A stretch of DNA of 64,000 nt from Thermoflavifilum sp. (GTDB lineage: Bacteria > Bacteroidota > Bacteroidia > Chitinophagales > Chitinophagaceae): the NCBI RefSeq assembly GCF_014961315.1, contig NZ_CP063141.1, positions 620,001 to 684,000 of the forward strand, written 5' to 3'. The notes under the pieces are model-generated. The model saw only the letters and a list, made by a program, of their open reading frames with translations. It was not told where the DNA came from and ran no database searches. Positions 19,040 to 27,582 of this stretch are shown here, one piece after another; the stretch's first letter is position 1, and each line of letters begins with the position of its first letter. The position numbers and the translations under genes are program-made.

Positions 19040-19047
19040 TAGCTTTG
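19040..19047 (+). promoter_or_regulatory. Bacteroidota -7 box (TAGCTTTG) for the cysteine desulfurase gene
   Basis: Exact TAnnTTTG match 46 bases before the ATG. A TTTG lies upstream at 19008-19011, but the 28-base gap is longer than usual. Confidence 0.5.
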
Positions 19048-19093
19048 TAAATCATCTGTATATTTTTACGATGCAAATCGATACAAATATTGC

Positions 19094-20275
19094 ATGATGA
19101 CGAGTCGTAAACCGATTTATTTAGATTATTGTGCAACCACTCCTTGCGATCCGGCCGTGGTGGAAGCCATGCAACCCTTTTTCACCACTTATTTTGGAAA
19201 TGCTTCCTCGGCCAGCCATATTTTTGGATGGCAAGCCGCCGAAGCTGTACAGATCGCGCGTGAACAAATAGCACAGCTTATTCATGCATCTCCCGACGAG
19301 ATCATATTTACCAGTGGAGCCACAGAAGCTTTAAATCTGGCTATTCAGGGCATATATGCCTATTATGGTGGAATTAGCAATCACCTGATCAGCTGTACTA
19401 CCGAGCACCATGCCGTGCTGGATACCCTGCAATTCCTGGAACAGCATCGGGGAGCAAGGGTTACGTATTTACCGGTAGATAGCGGTGGAAAAATCGATCT
19501 GGATGAGCTTGAAAATGCAATCACCGATAAAACCATCCTCATCTGCCTGATGTATGCCAATAACGAAACGGGTGTTTTGCACCCGGTAAAAGCCATTGCT
19601 GAAATTGCACACCGCCATGGTATTCCTTTTCTCACGGATGCTACACAGGCCGCAGGCATTCTGCCCGTGGATGTGGAAACCGACGGTATCGACCTGATGG
19701 CCATGAGTGCCCATAAGATGTATGGTCCGAAAGGAATTGGTGCATTATTCATCCGCAAACGTTTTCAGGGACGCAAATTGCAACTCATCCCCCTGCTTCA
19801 TGGTGGTGGTCAGGAAAAGGGCTGGCGATCGGGTACCCTGAATGTGCCGGCAATTGTAGGTTTTGGAAAGGCAGCCGAACTGGCCATGCAGTCGCGTGAA
19901 ATAACGGCCATGCAACTGAAAAAACTGCGCGATGCATTAGAAAGTGCACTGTCTGAGGCTGGATGCATCATTCATGCCTACGACGAACCCCGCCTTCCGC
20001 ACGTAAGCCACGTATATACTCCTGGCGTACCTTCCCGAATCTTAATTCCTGCACTCGCCACGGAACTGGCGCTCTCGGCCGGCTCTGCCTGCAGCAGTGC
20101 AACAGGTAAGCCCAGCCATGTGTTGAAAGCCATGGGCATGAGCGACGAAGAAGCTTTCAGCAGCCTGCGCATCAGCCTGGGACGCTTCACCACTGCCGAA
20201 GATGTACAGCTAGCAGCGAATATGCTGATACAGGCTATACACAAACTACGCAAGCAGATGACTGAAAATCCCTGA
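19094..20275 (+). CDS. Cysteine desulfurase (NifS/IscS type)
   Basis: 393 residues. A PLP enzyme that takes sulfur from cysteine for Fe-S clusters and thio-cofactors. YLDYCATTPCDPAV starts the fold; SAHKMYGPKGIGAL carries the PLP lysine Lys208; the loop SAGSACSSATGKPSH carries the active-site Cys333 and fits the class I (IscS/NifS) group better than SufS. No iscU, sufB or other cluster genes are nearby, so the partner is unknown. Its end lies 3 bases from the convergent cytochrome c gene. Confidence 0.9.
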   Translation: MMTSRKPIYLDYCATTPCDPAVVEAMQPFFTTYFGNASSASHIFGWQAAEAVQIAREQIAQLIHASPDEIIFTSGATEALNLAIQGIYAYYGGISNHLISCTTEHHAVLDTLQFLEQHRGARVTYLPVDSGGKIDLDELENAITDKTILICLMYANNETGVLHPVKAIAEIAHRHGIPFLTDATQAAGILPVDVETDGIDLMAMSAHKMYGPKGIGALFIRKRFQGRKLQLIPLLHGGGQEKGWRSGTLNVPAIVGFGKAAELAMQSREITAMQLKKLRDALESALSEAGCIIHAYDEPRLPHVSHVYTPGVPSRILIPALATELALSAGSACSSATGKPSHVLKAMGMSDEEAFSSLRISLGRFTTAEDVQLAANMLIQAIHKLRKQMTENP

Positions 20276-20278
20276 CGA

Positions 20279-20740
20279 TCACTGCTGCCCGGATTGCGAA
20301 TCAATGTAGGCCAGGATATTGTCAATATCCTCATTGGACAGCTGCGGGAAGGGAGTCATCTGCACCTGATTGTATTCTTTGTACAGGTTAATAGCCGCCG
20401 TATCTCCGCTATTGATCACGGCTTGAGAATTGCGAATCCAGTTGTAGAGCCACTCTTTGCTTCTGATTTTGGTAACTCCGGCAAGTGGGGGACCGATGAG
20501 CTTTTCATGAATACGATGACAGGCCGAACAATTGGCCTGAAACAACTCCTGCCCTTTTTCCACGGCATTACTGGCCGAAGAGGCCGTGCTGCTCGACGCC
20601 GCGGCAGGTGCTGACGCCGGAGAAGTGGCATTGCTGACAGGTCCTGATGCACTGGACGACTGATTGCTGTTGCCGCCTCCACAGGCTGCAAACAAGCCCA
20701 GTAATGCAACTGCAGTACCCGTCCACAAAATTTTTTTCAT
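20279..20740 (-). CDS. Monohaem c-type cytochrome, lipoprotein
   Basis: 153 residues from the ATG at 20740 (a TTG two codons upstream is not favoured). Lipoprotein signal with the cysteine at residue 20 (LFAACGGG). A 40-residue Ser/Ala/Pro linker follows, then a class I cytochrome c domain: haem motif CSACH at 71-75, IGPPLAGV, and a late Met (QMTPFPQLS) as likely sixth ligand. Membrane-anchored electron carrier at the outer side of the inner membrane or on the outer membrane. It stands alone; no oxidase genes are adjacent. Confidence 0.88.
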   Translation of the reverse strand: MKKILWTGTAVALLGLFAACGGGNSNQSSSASGPVSNATSPASAPAAASSSTASSASNAVEKGQELFQANCSACHRIHEKLIGPPLAGVTKIRSKEWLYNWIRNSQAVINSGDTAAINLYKEYNQVQMTPFPQLSNEDIDNILAYIDSQSGQQ

Positions 20741-20883
20741 GATCAAGCGATTTAGTGTGGTAGCAAAAATAGCATGTTCATGTGTTATCGAAGCAATCTT
20801 TTCCTGTTGCTGATTTGTGAAAATGACAGAAAACAGATAAGCAAAACTGCATAAATCTTATCTTGCATGGCTGTTTTAGCGCT

Positions 20884-21627
20884 ATGCGAGCCATTCTGGT
20901 CAAAGAAATCAACCAGTTTTTAAGCCATCTGGTCGGTTATATTTCGCTGATCATCTTCTGGGTGGTATGTACACTGTTTTTATTCATATTTCCCGACACC
21001 AGTCTGCTGAATGCAGGCTACGCCACACTGGATGAACTGTTCATCCTGGCGCCCTGGTTTTTTTTGTTTTTCATACCTGCACTCACCATGCGCAGCTTTG
21101 CAGAAGAATATCGGAGTGGCACCATGGAATTGCTGTTCACCAAACCGCTCACCCATGCGCAAATCATCCTGGGTAAATACCTGGCCTGTGTGGTGCTGAT
21201 GATCATCGCGCTCTTGCCCACGCTCATGTATGCCTTCACCATCAGGCATTTTACTGATCCGGGCGTTTCACTCGACTGGGGCGGCATTGTGGGTTCATAT
21301 ATTGGATTGATTTTGCTGGGTAGCGCCTTCACCGCAATCGGAATCTGGACTTCATCACTTACGGCTAATACAGTGGTGGCTTTTCTGCTGGCTTTATTTG
21401 TAGGTTTCTTGTTTTATTTCGGCTTCGATGCACTCAGCCGTTTGCCGGCCTGGCAGGGTACACTGGATTATTATGTGCAGATGATCGGTATTCAATTTCA
21501 TTACCAATCCATCAGTCGGGGCGTTGTCGATACCCGTGATGTGATCTATTTTCTCAGTGTGATTTTCTTTTTTTTATACCTGACCGCACTGAATCTGAAA
21601 TATCGATTCACGGAATTGCATGGATGA
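20884..21627 (+). CDS. gldF: Gliding-motility ABC transporter permease GldF
   Basis: 247 residues from the ATG at 20884 (MRAILVKEINQF); a TTG seven codons upstream is not used. ABC-2-type permease with six hydrophobic segments (SHLVGYISLIIFWVVCTLFLF, LAPWFFLFFIPALTMRSFAEE, YLACVVLMIIALLPTLMY and others). It is followed 16 bases on by gldG, the classical pair. With the ATPase GldA they form a transporter linked to gliding in Bacteroidota; gldA is not in the window. Supports a gliding-lineage host; does not by itself prove motility. Confidence 0.93.
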   Translation: MRAILVKEINQFLSHLVGYISLIIFWVVCTLFLFIFPDTSLLNAGYATLDELFILAPWFFLFFIPALTMRSFAEEYRSGTMELLFTKPLTHAQIILGKYLACVVLMIIALLPTLMYAFTIRHFTDPGVSLDWGGIVGSYIGLILLGSAFTAIGIWTSSLTANTVVAFLLALFVGFLFYFGFDALSRLPAWQGTLDYYVQMIGIQFHYQSISRGVVDTRDVIYFLSVIFFFLYLTALNLKYRFTELHG

Positions 21628-21643
21628 TTGAAAAGATTGATAG

Positions 21644-23362
21644 ATGCAAAAAACATCTTCATCGCCGATCTGGAAAAAATATCTGATAAGGGCTGCCGGC
21701 GTGCTGCTGTTGCTTGTAATCCTGAATGTAGCATCGGCTTATATCCACACACGCTGGGATTTAACAGCCGAAAAACGATTCACCCTTTCGCCGTCAACCA
21801 TACAACTGCTGAAGCATGTGCACGAACCTATCCAGATTCAGATTTACCTGAGTGGCAAACTGCCTGCAGGCTTTCGTCATCTGGCAGAAAGTATCCGCGA
21901 TTTGTTAAATAATTTTCGTAACTACGCCGGTCCTTATATTCAATTTCGCTTCATTGATCCCGCGTCGTTTCCGGATTCTGCCCGATCGAAATTATACGAT
22001 TCGTTGGTTGCCAGGGGCATCCATCCCTATAACCTGCAGGTACAGCTCAGCGCCGCGGAAGGATATTCAGAAAAGCTCATTTTCCCGGGTGCTATTGTGA
22101 AAAATAATCGTCAGGAGCGAACAATCGATCTGCTCGAAAGCAAAATGTCGGATAATACGCTCGCTTCTTTGAATAATGCCGAGGCATTGCTGGAGTACAA
22201 ATTTGCAAATGCTATTTATCACCTGCAACAAACACATCCGCCGTTGATCGGTTACATGCTGGGCAATGGCGAACCACTCGACCCCCGCGTGAATGATGCC
22301 CTCAGCATTTTATCAAGAAATTATCTCATTGATACCATACCCCTGGATCGCTATCCCTATATTCCACAGGACTTTAAAGCCGTCGTATTCATTAAACCTG
22401 AGCTACCCTTTACCACGCAGGAAAAACTGAAGATTGACCAGTATCTGATGCATGGCGGTAAAATACTCTGGTTCCTGGATGATTTAAATGCATCGATGGA
22501 CAGTCTGACCAACAAGAATAGCTTTATCGCTTTTGATAAAAATCTGCATCTGGAAGATTTATTGTTTACTTACGGTGTACGTATAAATCCCGATCTGATA
22601 CAGGACCTGCAATGTGATATGATTCCGCTGGTGGTGGGGAGTGCGGGTAATCAGCCGCAAATACAGCTGGTGCCCTGGCCTTATTTTCCTTTGCTCACGC
22701 CCACAGAAAATAGTCCTATCGTAAAAAATATCAATCCTGTGCTGGGGCATTTTGTGAATAGCCTGGATACAGTAGGCACGCCGGGTATACGCAAAACCAT
22801 TTTACTTACTTCATCGGCTTACAGTCGCATCACAGGCTCACCGGTAAAGGTTTCCTGGAACGATGCGCGCATCAAGCCTGATCCTGCTTTATTCCAGCAT
22901 CCGTTTATACCCGCCGCCGTGCTGTTGGAGGGCCGTTTTCGATCGATGTTTATGAATCGTCTTGATCAGCAAACCATAGATAGCCTGAACCGGGTGTTTC
23001 CGCAACCCATAGCCGACAGCAGTGTACCCACGGCCATGATTGTGGTAAGTGATGGTGATATAGCCATGAATGCGATTTCGGCTAAAGAAGGACCACTGCC
23101 CATGGGCAACAACGCATATACACATGTGCAATATGCCAATCCACAGTTTTTTGCCAATTGCCTGGAATACCTTACCGATACCAGCGGCATCATGCAAAGC
23201 CGGAATAAAACATTCATACTCCGCCAGATGAATACCACACGCATTGAACAACAAAAAAACCTCTGGCAGCTACTTAATTTGATTATCCCTGTTGCTTTTG
23301 GGGTTTTAATGGGATGGATATTTCAGATATTTCGGAAAAAATCTTACTTCACAAGCATCTGA
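21644..23362 (+). CDS. gldG: Gliding-motility ABC transporter auxiliary protein GldG
   Basis: 572 residues. One N-terminal membrane segment (AAGVLLLLVILNVASAYIHT), a large periplasmic ABC-type uncharacterised/GldG domain (DLTAEKRFTLSPSTIQLLKHV starts it), and a second membrane segment at the end (LLNLIIPVAFGVLMGWIFQIF). Normal length for GldG. Encoded immediately after gldF. Accessory subunit of the GldAFG transporter. Confidence 0.93.
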   Translation: MQKTSSSPIWKKYLIRAAGVLLLLVILNVASAYIHTRWDLTAEKRFTLSPSTIQLLKHVHEPIQIQIYLSGKLPAGFRHLAESIRDLLNNFRNYAGPYIQFRFIDPASFPDSARSKLYDSLVARGIHPYNLQVQLSAAEGYSEKLIFPGAIVKNNRQERTIDLLESKMSDNTLASLNNAEALLEYKFANAIYHLQQTHPPLIGYMLGNGEPLDPRVNDALSILSRNYLIDTIPLDRYPYIPQDFKAVVFIKPELPFTTQEKLKIDQYLMHGGKILWFLDDLNASMDSLTNKNSFIAFDKNLHLEDLLFTYGVRINPDLIQDLQCDMIPLVVGSAGNQPQIQLVPWPYFPLLTPTENSPIVKNINPVLGHFVNSLDTVGTPGIRKTILLTSSAYSRITGSPVKVSWNDARIKPDPALFQHPFIPAAVLLEGRFRSMFMNRLDQQTIDSLNRVFPQPIADSSVPTAMIVVSDGDIAMNAISAKEGPLPMGNNAYTHVQYANPQFFANCLEYLTDTSGIMQSRNKTFILRQMNTTRIEQQKNLWQLLNLIIPVAFGVLMGWIFQIFRKKSYFTSI

Positions 23363-23364
23363 TT

Positions 23365-23372
23365 TATCTTTG
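23365..23372 (+). promoter_or_regulatory. Bacteroidota -7 box (TATCTTTG) for the terC-like gene
   Basis: Exact TAnnTTTG match starting 2 bases after the gldG stop and 32 bases before the next ATG. It suggests the terC-like gene has its own start of transcription. Confidence 0.55.
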
Positions 23373-23403
23373 AATAAAATCAATCTACCTTAAACACATA
23401 CGT

Positions 23404-24336
23404 ATGTCGCATACTTTCATCACGTATCTGCTGTTTGCTATTGTGCTGCTTTTTGCATTGATCTTTGACCTCGGATTGATTAACAAAAAAGGAAAAAAAG
23501 TTACACTGCGGATGGCTGTATGGCAAACGGTTTTATGGGTAAGCCTGTCTATACTTTTCGGCGTATGGGTATGGTTTGAAAACGGCCATGAGCTGAGTAT
23601 TGAATATTATAGCGCTTATTTGATGGAATGGTCGTTATCGGTTGACAATATTTTTGTATTCATTCTCATCTTCGCTGCATTCGATATCGATGAAAAATAT
23701 TATGGTCGTGTGTTAATCGTGGGCATTTTAATGGCAATTATCCTGCGCATACTTTTCATTTTTGTGGGTATCAGCCTGGTAAGTCGCTTCCACTGGATAC
23801 TGTATTTGTTTGGTGCTTTTCTGGTATATACCGGCCTGCAGATGTTTTTATCCAGAGAAGATAAAGCATTTAATGCGGATGAAAACCGTATCTATCGTTT
23901 TCTGAAATCGTATTTTCCTGTAAGTGATCGGGTCGATGAAAAAGGTAATTTTTTCATACGAGAATCGGGAAAACGAAAATTATCGCGCCTGGGCGTGGTG
24001 GTGGGAATTCTGGCCGGTACGGATGTGGTCTTTGCTGTTGATTCCATACCGGCTGTGCTGGCCATTTCTCAGGACAAACTGGTCGTTTACACCTCGAATA
24101 TTTTCGCCGTATTGGGATTGCGTTCTCTTTTCTTTTTGTTACAGGGTGCGGTAAATCGTTTCACCTATTTACAGCAGGGCGTATCGGTAATCCTGGTATT
24201 TATCGGTTTAAAGATGCTGGTGGGTTTATTGGATATTCATATCCCCACTTATGTTTCGCTTCTGGTGATTGTATTGTGTATCAGCATCAGCATAGGATTA
24301 TCGATGCTGATTGCCAGACGACATAAGCAAATCTAA
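23404..24336 (+). CDS. TerC/Alx-family integral membrane protein
   Basis: 310 residues with about nine hydrophobic segments. Typical TerC landmarks: the segment MEWSLSVDNIFVFILIF and the later AGTDVVFAVDSIPAVLAISQD, each with a membrane-embedded acidic residue. Family members are implicated in manganese export and metal or tellurite tolerance; the transported ion is inferred from relatives. The central cytoplasmic loop (AFNADENRIYRFLKSYFPV) is normal for the Alx branch. Six bases before murF-alr; the two are possibly cotranscribed. Confidence 0.9.
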   Translation: MSHTFITYLLFAIVLLFALIFDLGLINKKGKKVTLRMAVWQTVLWVSLSILFGVWVWFENGHELSIEYYSAYLMEWSLSVDNIFVFILIFAAFDIDEKYYGRVLIVGILMAIILRILFIFVGISLVSRFHWILYLFGAFLVYTGLQMFLSREDKAFNADENRIYRFLKSYFPVSDRVDEKGNFFIRESGKRKLSRLGVVVGILAGTDVVFAVDSIPAVLAISQDKLVVYTSNIFAVLGLRSLFFLLQGAVNRFTYLQQGVSVILVFIGLKMLVGLLDIHIPTYVSLLVIVLCISISIGLSMLIARRHKQI

Positions 24337-24341
24337 AGATT

Positions 24342-26849
24342 ATGCCTGCTTATTCACTCGAGCAAATCGCAGCAATTACTGGCGGGACATGCATCGGTCA
24401 GACTGATGCCCGTAACCTCATTACCCGATTATGCATAGACAGCCGGAGCATTGTCGATGCAGCACATGCATTATTCATCGCACTTAAGGGAATAACACGC
24501 GATGGACATGATTTTATAGATGAGGCTTACAGCAAGGGTATCCGGTATTTTTTAATCAGCAAGGCTATATCATCAGCAAGATTTCCGGATGCAACATTTG
24601 TTCAGGTAACGGATACATTGTTAGCCTTACAACAACTGGCTGCCTATCATCGCAGTCGGTTTCAGATTCCCGTAATCGGCATCACGGGTAGCAACGGGAA
24701 AACGATTGTAAAAGAATGGCTATTCCAGTTGCTGGCAAAAGACTATTATATTGTTCGGAGTCCGAAGAGCTATAATTCACAGATTGGCGTGCCGCTTTCA
24801 GTGTGGCAAATGGAAGATATGCACCAACTGGCCATTTTCGAAGCAGGCATCTCCCGCAAGGGTGAAATGGAAAAGCTGGCTTCCATTATTCGGCCCACCA
24901 TGGGCATTTTTACCAATATCGGCGACGCCCATCAGGAAGGGTTTTCCAGCATCGAGCAAAAAGTGGAGGAGAAGATGTTGTTGTTCACAGATGTGCAATT
25001 GTTGATTTATCGGAAGGATTATCCATGGATTCGGCAGGCGGTTATAGATTTACAGAAACGCCGAAAAGCAGCTCAAAAACCTATTGAAATATTTGACTGG
25101 TCGACACATGAAGAAGCGCGATTACAGGTGATTGCCATATCAAGACGTCAGACCCATATCCAGGTGGACATCCGCTATCAACAAAGCATCCATGCACTGC
25201 AAATACCGTTTACCGACGAGGGTTCGTTTGAGAACGTCCTCCATGGCGTATGCCTGATGTGCTGGATGGGATATGATTGGGATACTATACAGGAGCGCGT
25301 TTCCCGCCTGCAGCCCGTTGAAATGCGGCTTTCCCTGAAACACGGCATACATGGATGCATCGTCATCAACGACAGCTACAATAGTGACCTGCACTCGCTG
25401 ACAATAGCGCTGGATTTTTTACAACAGCAATCAACCGGATTAAAAAAAACGCTCATACTGAGCGATGTACTGCAAAGCGGGCGTAGCGAACAGGACCTCT
25501 ATCAACAGATAGCCGATCTGATACGGCAAAAGGGCGTGGAAAGATTTATCGGGATTGGTCCACAACTGATGAAGAACCAACATTTTTTTGAAGGCATACC
25601 CGGCCTCAGATGTCGCTTTTATCCCGGTACTGCTGCATTCATGAAAGATTTTTCGCCCGACGATTTCCAACAAGAAGCTGTTCTGCTGAAAGGCGCCAGA
25701 ATATTTGCTTTCGAACAAATTAGTCGTCTGCTGGAACAACGGCTGCACGAAACCATTCTTGAAATCAACCTGCAGGCCATTGTGCATAACCTCAAATTGT
25801 TTCAACGCTTGCTGAAGCCCGGTGTGCAGATGATGGCGGTGGTGAAGGCCTTTTCCTACGGCAGCGGCAGTGTGGAAATTGCCAGTCTGCTGGCTTATCA
25901 TGGGGTGCATTACCTGGCCGTAGCCTATGCCGATGAAGGTATTGCGCTGCGCAAGGGTGGCATTCGATTACCCATTCTGGTCATGAATCCCGAGCCGGGA
26001 AGTTTTCAGGCTATGATTCAATGGTACCTGGAACCCGAAATTTTCACGCTTGCGCAGTTCAGGCAATTCGTCCGTGAAGTGCAACAGGCCGGCAAATCCG
26101 AATTTCCTATTCATCTGAAACTCGATACCGGAATGCACAGGCTGGGGTTTGAGCAAGCCCAGCTGCCCGGACTCATCGATGCATTACAGCAGGCACATCC
26201 ATATATCCGGGTGGCCAGCATTTTCAGCCATTTTGCGGCCAGCGAAGATCCGGCGCACGACAGCTTCACCGCCCTGCAGGCCAGCTTATTTGAATCCATG
26301 AGCCGGCAACTCATGCAGGCCCTGCCCTATCGCGTAAAACGGCATATCGGCAACAGTGCCGCCATCCACCGCCATCCGCAGTGGCAATATGATATGGTGC
26401 GACTGGGCATAGGGCTATACGGTGTGGACGGCGATCCTGAAATCCAGCATCAACTGCAGCCAGTAGCAACCCTTAAAACCACCATAGCCCAGATTAAACA
26501 CCTCATGCCGGGCGAATCGGTTGGCTATGGCAGGGCGGCGAAGGTGCAAAAACCCACTACCATTGCCACTGTACGCATTGGTTATGCCGATGGCTATCCG
26601 CGTCGTCTGAGCCATGGCCGTGCGTGGATGCTTGTCCACGGCCAGCCCGCACCAACTATCGGCTGGATCTGTATGGACATGTTGATGCTCGATATCACGG
26701 CCATACCCAACGCCAAAGAAGGTGATGAAGTGATTGTGTTCGGCGAAGACCTGCCGATTCAACAGGTGGCTCGATGGGCGGATACCATTCCTTACGAAAT
26801 CATGACCACCATATCGCAACGCGTCAAAAGGGTATATTATCAGGAATAA
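24342..26849 (+). CDS. murF-alr: Fused MurF ligase / alanine racemase
   Basis: 835 residues. N-terminal half (~1-465) is MurF, adding D-Ala-D-Ala to UDP-MurNAc-tripeptide: ATP loop GITGSNGKT at 113-121 with Lys120, then YNSQIGVPLSV and IVINDSYNSDLHS. C-terminal half (~468-835) is a PLP alanine racemase making D-alanine: Lys502 in VVKAFSYGSG (most racemases have VKANAYGHG), HLKLDTGMHRLGF, and the catalytic Tyr region SVGYGRAAKV...RIGYADGYPRRLS. Fusing producer and user of D-alanine is known in Bacteroidota. Essential cytoplasmic cell-wall enzyme. Ends base-to-base with the convergent gene at 26850. Confidence 0.95.
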   Translation: MPAYSLEQIAAITGGTCIGQTDARNLITRLCIDSRSIVDAAHALFIALKGITRDGHDFIDEAYSKGIRYFLISKAISSARFPDATFVQVTDTLLALQQLAAYHRSRFQIPVIGITGSNGKTIVKEWLFQLLAKDYYIVRSPKSYNSQIGVPLSVWQMEDMHQLAIFEAGISRKGEMEKLASIIRPTMGIFTNIGDAHQEGFSSIEQKVEEKMLLFTDVQLLIYRKDYPWIRQAVIDLQKRRKAAQKPIEIFDWSTHEEARLQVIAISRRQTHIQVDIRYQQSIHALQIPFTDEGSFENVLHGVCLMCWMGYDWDTIQERVSRLQPVEMRLSLKHGIHGCIVINDSYNSDLHSLTIALDFLQQQSTGLKKTLILSDVLQSGRSEQDLYQQIADLIRQKGVERFIGIGPQLMKNQHFFEGIPGLRCRFYPGTAAFMKDFSPDDFQQEAVLLKGARIFAFEQISRLLEQRLHETILEINLQAIVHNLKLFQRLLKPGVQMMAVVKAFSYGSGSVEIASLLAYHGVHYLAVAYADEGIALRKGGIRLPILVMNPEPGSFQAMIQWYLEPEIFTLAQFRQFVREVQQAGKSEFPIHLKLDTGMHRLGFEQAQLPGLIDALQQAHPYIRVASIFSHFAASEDPAHDSFTALQASLFESMSRQLMQALPYRVKRHIGNSAAIHRHPQWQYDMVRLGIGLYGVDGDPEIQHQLQPVATLKTTIAQIKHLMPGESVGYGRAAKVQKPTTIATVRIGYADGYPRRLSHGRAWMLVHGQPAPTIGWICMDMLMLDITAIPNAKEGDEVIVFGEDLPIQQVARWADTIPYEIMTTISQRVKRVYYQE

Positions 26850-27485
26850 TCACAATCGATAGGTGGTGTCGTTGACCTTGGCAAATCGAAGCATGGCGGA
26901 GCCTCCACCCTTTTTATCATTCACCTGAAAAAAATAAATGCCTGGTGTAAGATGTTTTAAATCAGTGGCAAACAAATTATTGCCCTGTTTTAAATTTACA
27001 AGATAGGACTGCCATATTTTACCATTCAGGTCCACCAGCGTGATATTGGCAATGGAAGGCTGCGGCGAAATGACGGCAAAATGTACCTGACGACTGCTAT
27101 CGATATACAAATTACCGATCGTCAATGCCGTCACGGGCCTGGAAATTGCGGCAGCAGCAGTATAGTAAAGCTTGCCAGCAGCATCCTGTTCGGCAATGCG
27201 ATAGTAAATTGTGCTGCCGATGGGCCTGGGATCGTCAAAATAATAATGTTGCACGGATTGCGCGCTCATGCTGGTTGTTTGGCCTATGTTCAAAAAGTGA
27301 ACACTATCCAGTGAACGCTGGATAATAAATTTCTCACCAGAAGGGGCGTTGCGCGTGGTCCAGTGCAGGTGCACCACTTCCTGCGCGGCATTGTACTCAG
27401 CTGAAAAGCTGATGATGGTTGGAGGTTTTAGATGCCCAACCATCGCTATTCCCCATCCTATGATGCAGGCTAAAAGCATATCCAT
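26850..27485 (-). CDS. Exported protein with fibronectin-like and T9SS-sorting-like domain
   Basis: 211 residues, ATG start. A short hydrophobic N-terminus (MLLACIIGWGIAMVG) is a possible signal. Residues ~20-115 look like a beta-sandwich with the motif HLHWTTRNAPSGEKFIIQRSLDSVHF, common in Bacteroidota surface proteins. Residues ~120-205 (ANITLVDLNGKIWQSYLVNLKQGNNLFATDLKHLTPGIYFFQV) resemble a T9SS C-terminal sorting domain, but the protein then runs on with a short tail, so sorting is unproven. No enzyme motif seen. Divergent from acs. Confidence 0.65.
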   Translation of the reverse strand: MDMLLACIIGWGIAMVGHLKPPTIISFSAEYNAAQEVVHLHWTTRNAPSGEKFIIQRSLDSVHFLNIGQTTSMSAQSVQHYYFDDPRPIGSTIYYRIAEQDAAGKLYYTAAAAISRPVTALTIGNLYIDSSRQVHFAVISPQPSIANITLVDLNGKIWQSYLVNLKQGNNLFATDLKHLTPGIYFFQVNDKKGGGSAMLRFAKVNDTTYRL

Positions 27486-27489
27486 GGCG

Positions 27490-27505
27490 CAAAGCTACAG
27501 CTTTG
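27490..27505. promoter_or_regulatory. Palindrome containing a -7 box, between 27485 and acs
   Basis: CAAAGCT-AC-AGCTTTG is a perfect 7-bp inverted repeat. Its left part with the next base is a TAGCTTTG box on the minus strand, just 4 bases from the minus-strand ATG, implying a leaderless message or a later start. It sits in the divergent gap with acs, where TAAATTTA at ~27533 is a weak -7 for acs. Confidence 0.4.
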
Positions 27506-27582
27506 TGATTTTTCATTTTTGCTGAAAAAGGTTAAATTTATCCCGCTAATTCAAACCACATTCTTCTAAAAACCTTTGCCAC

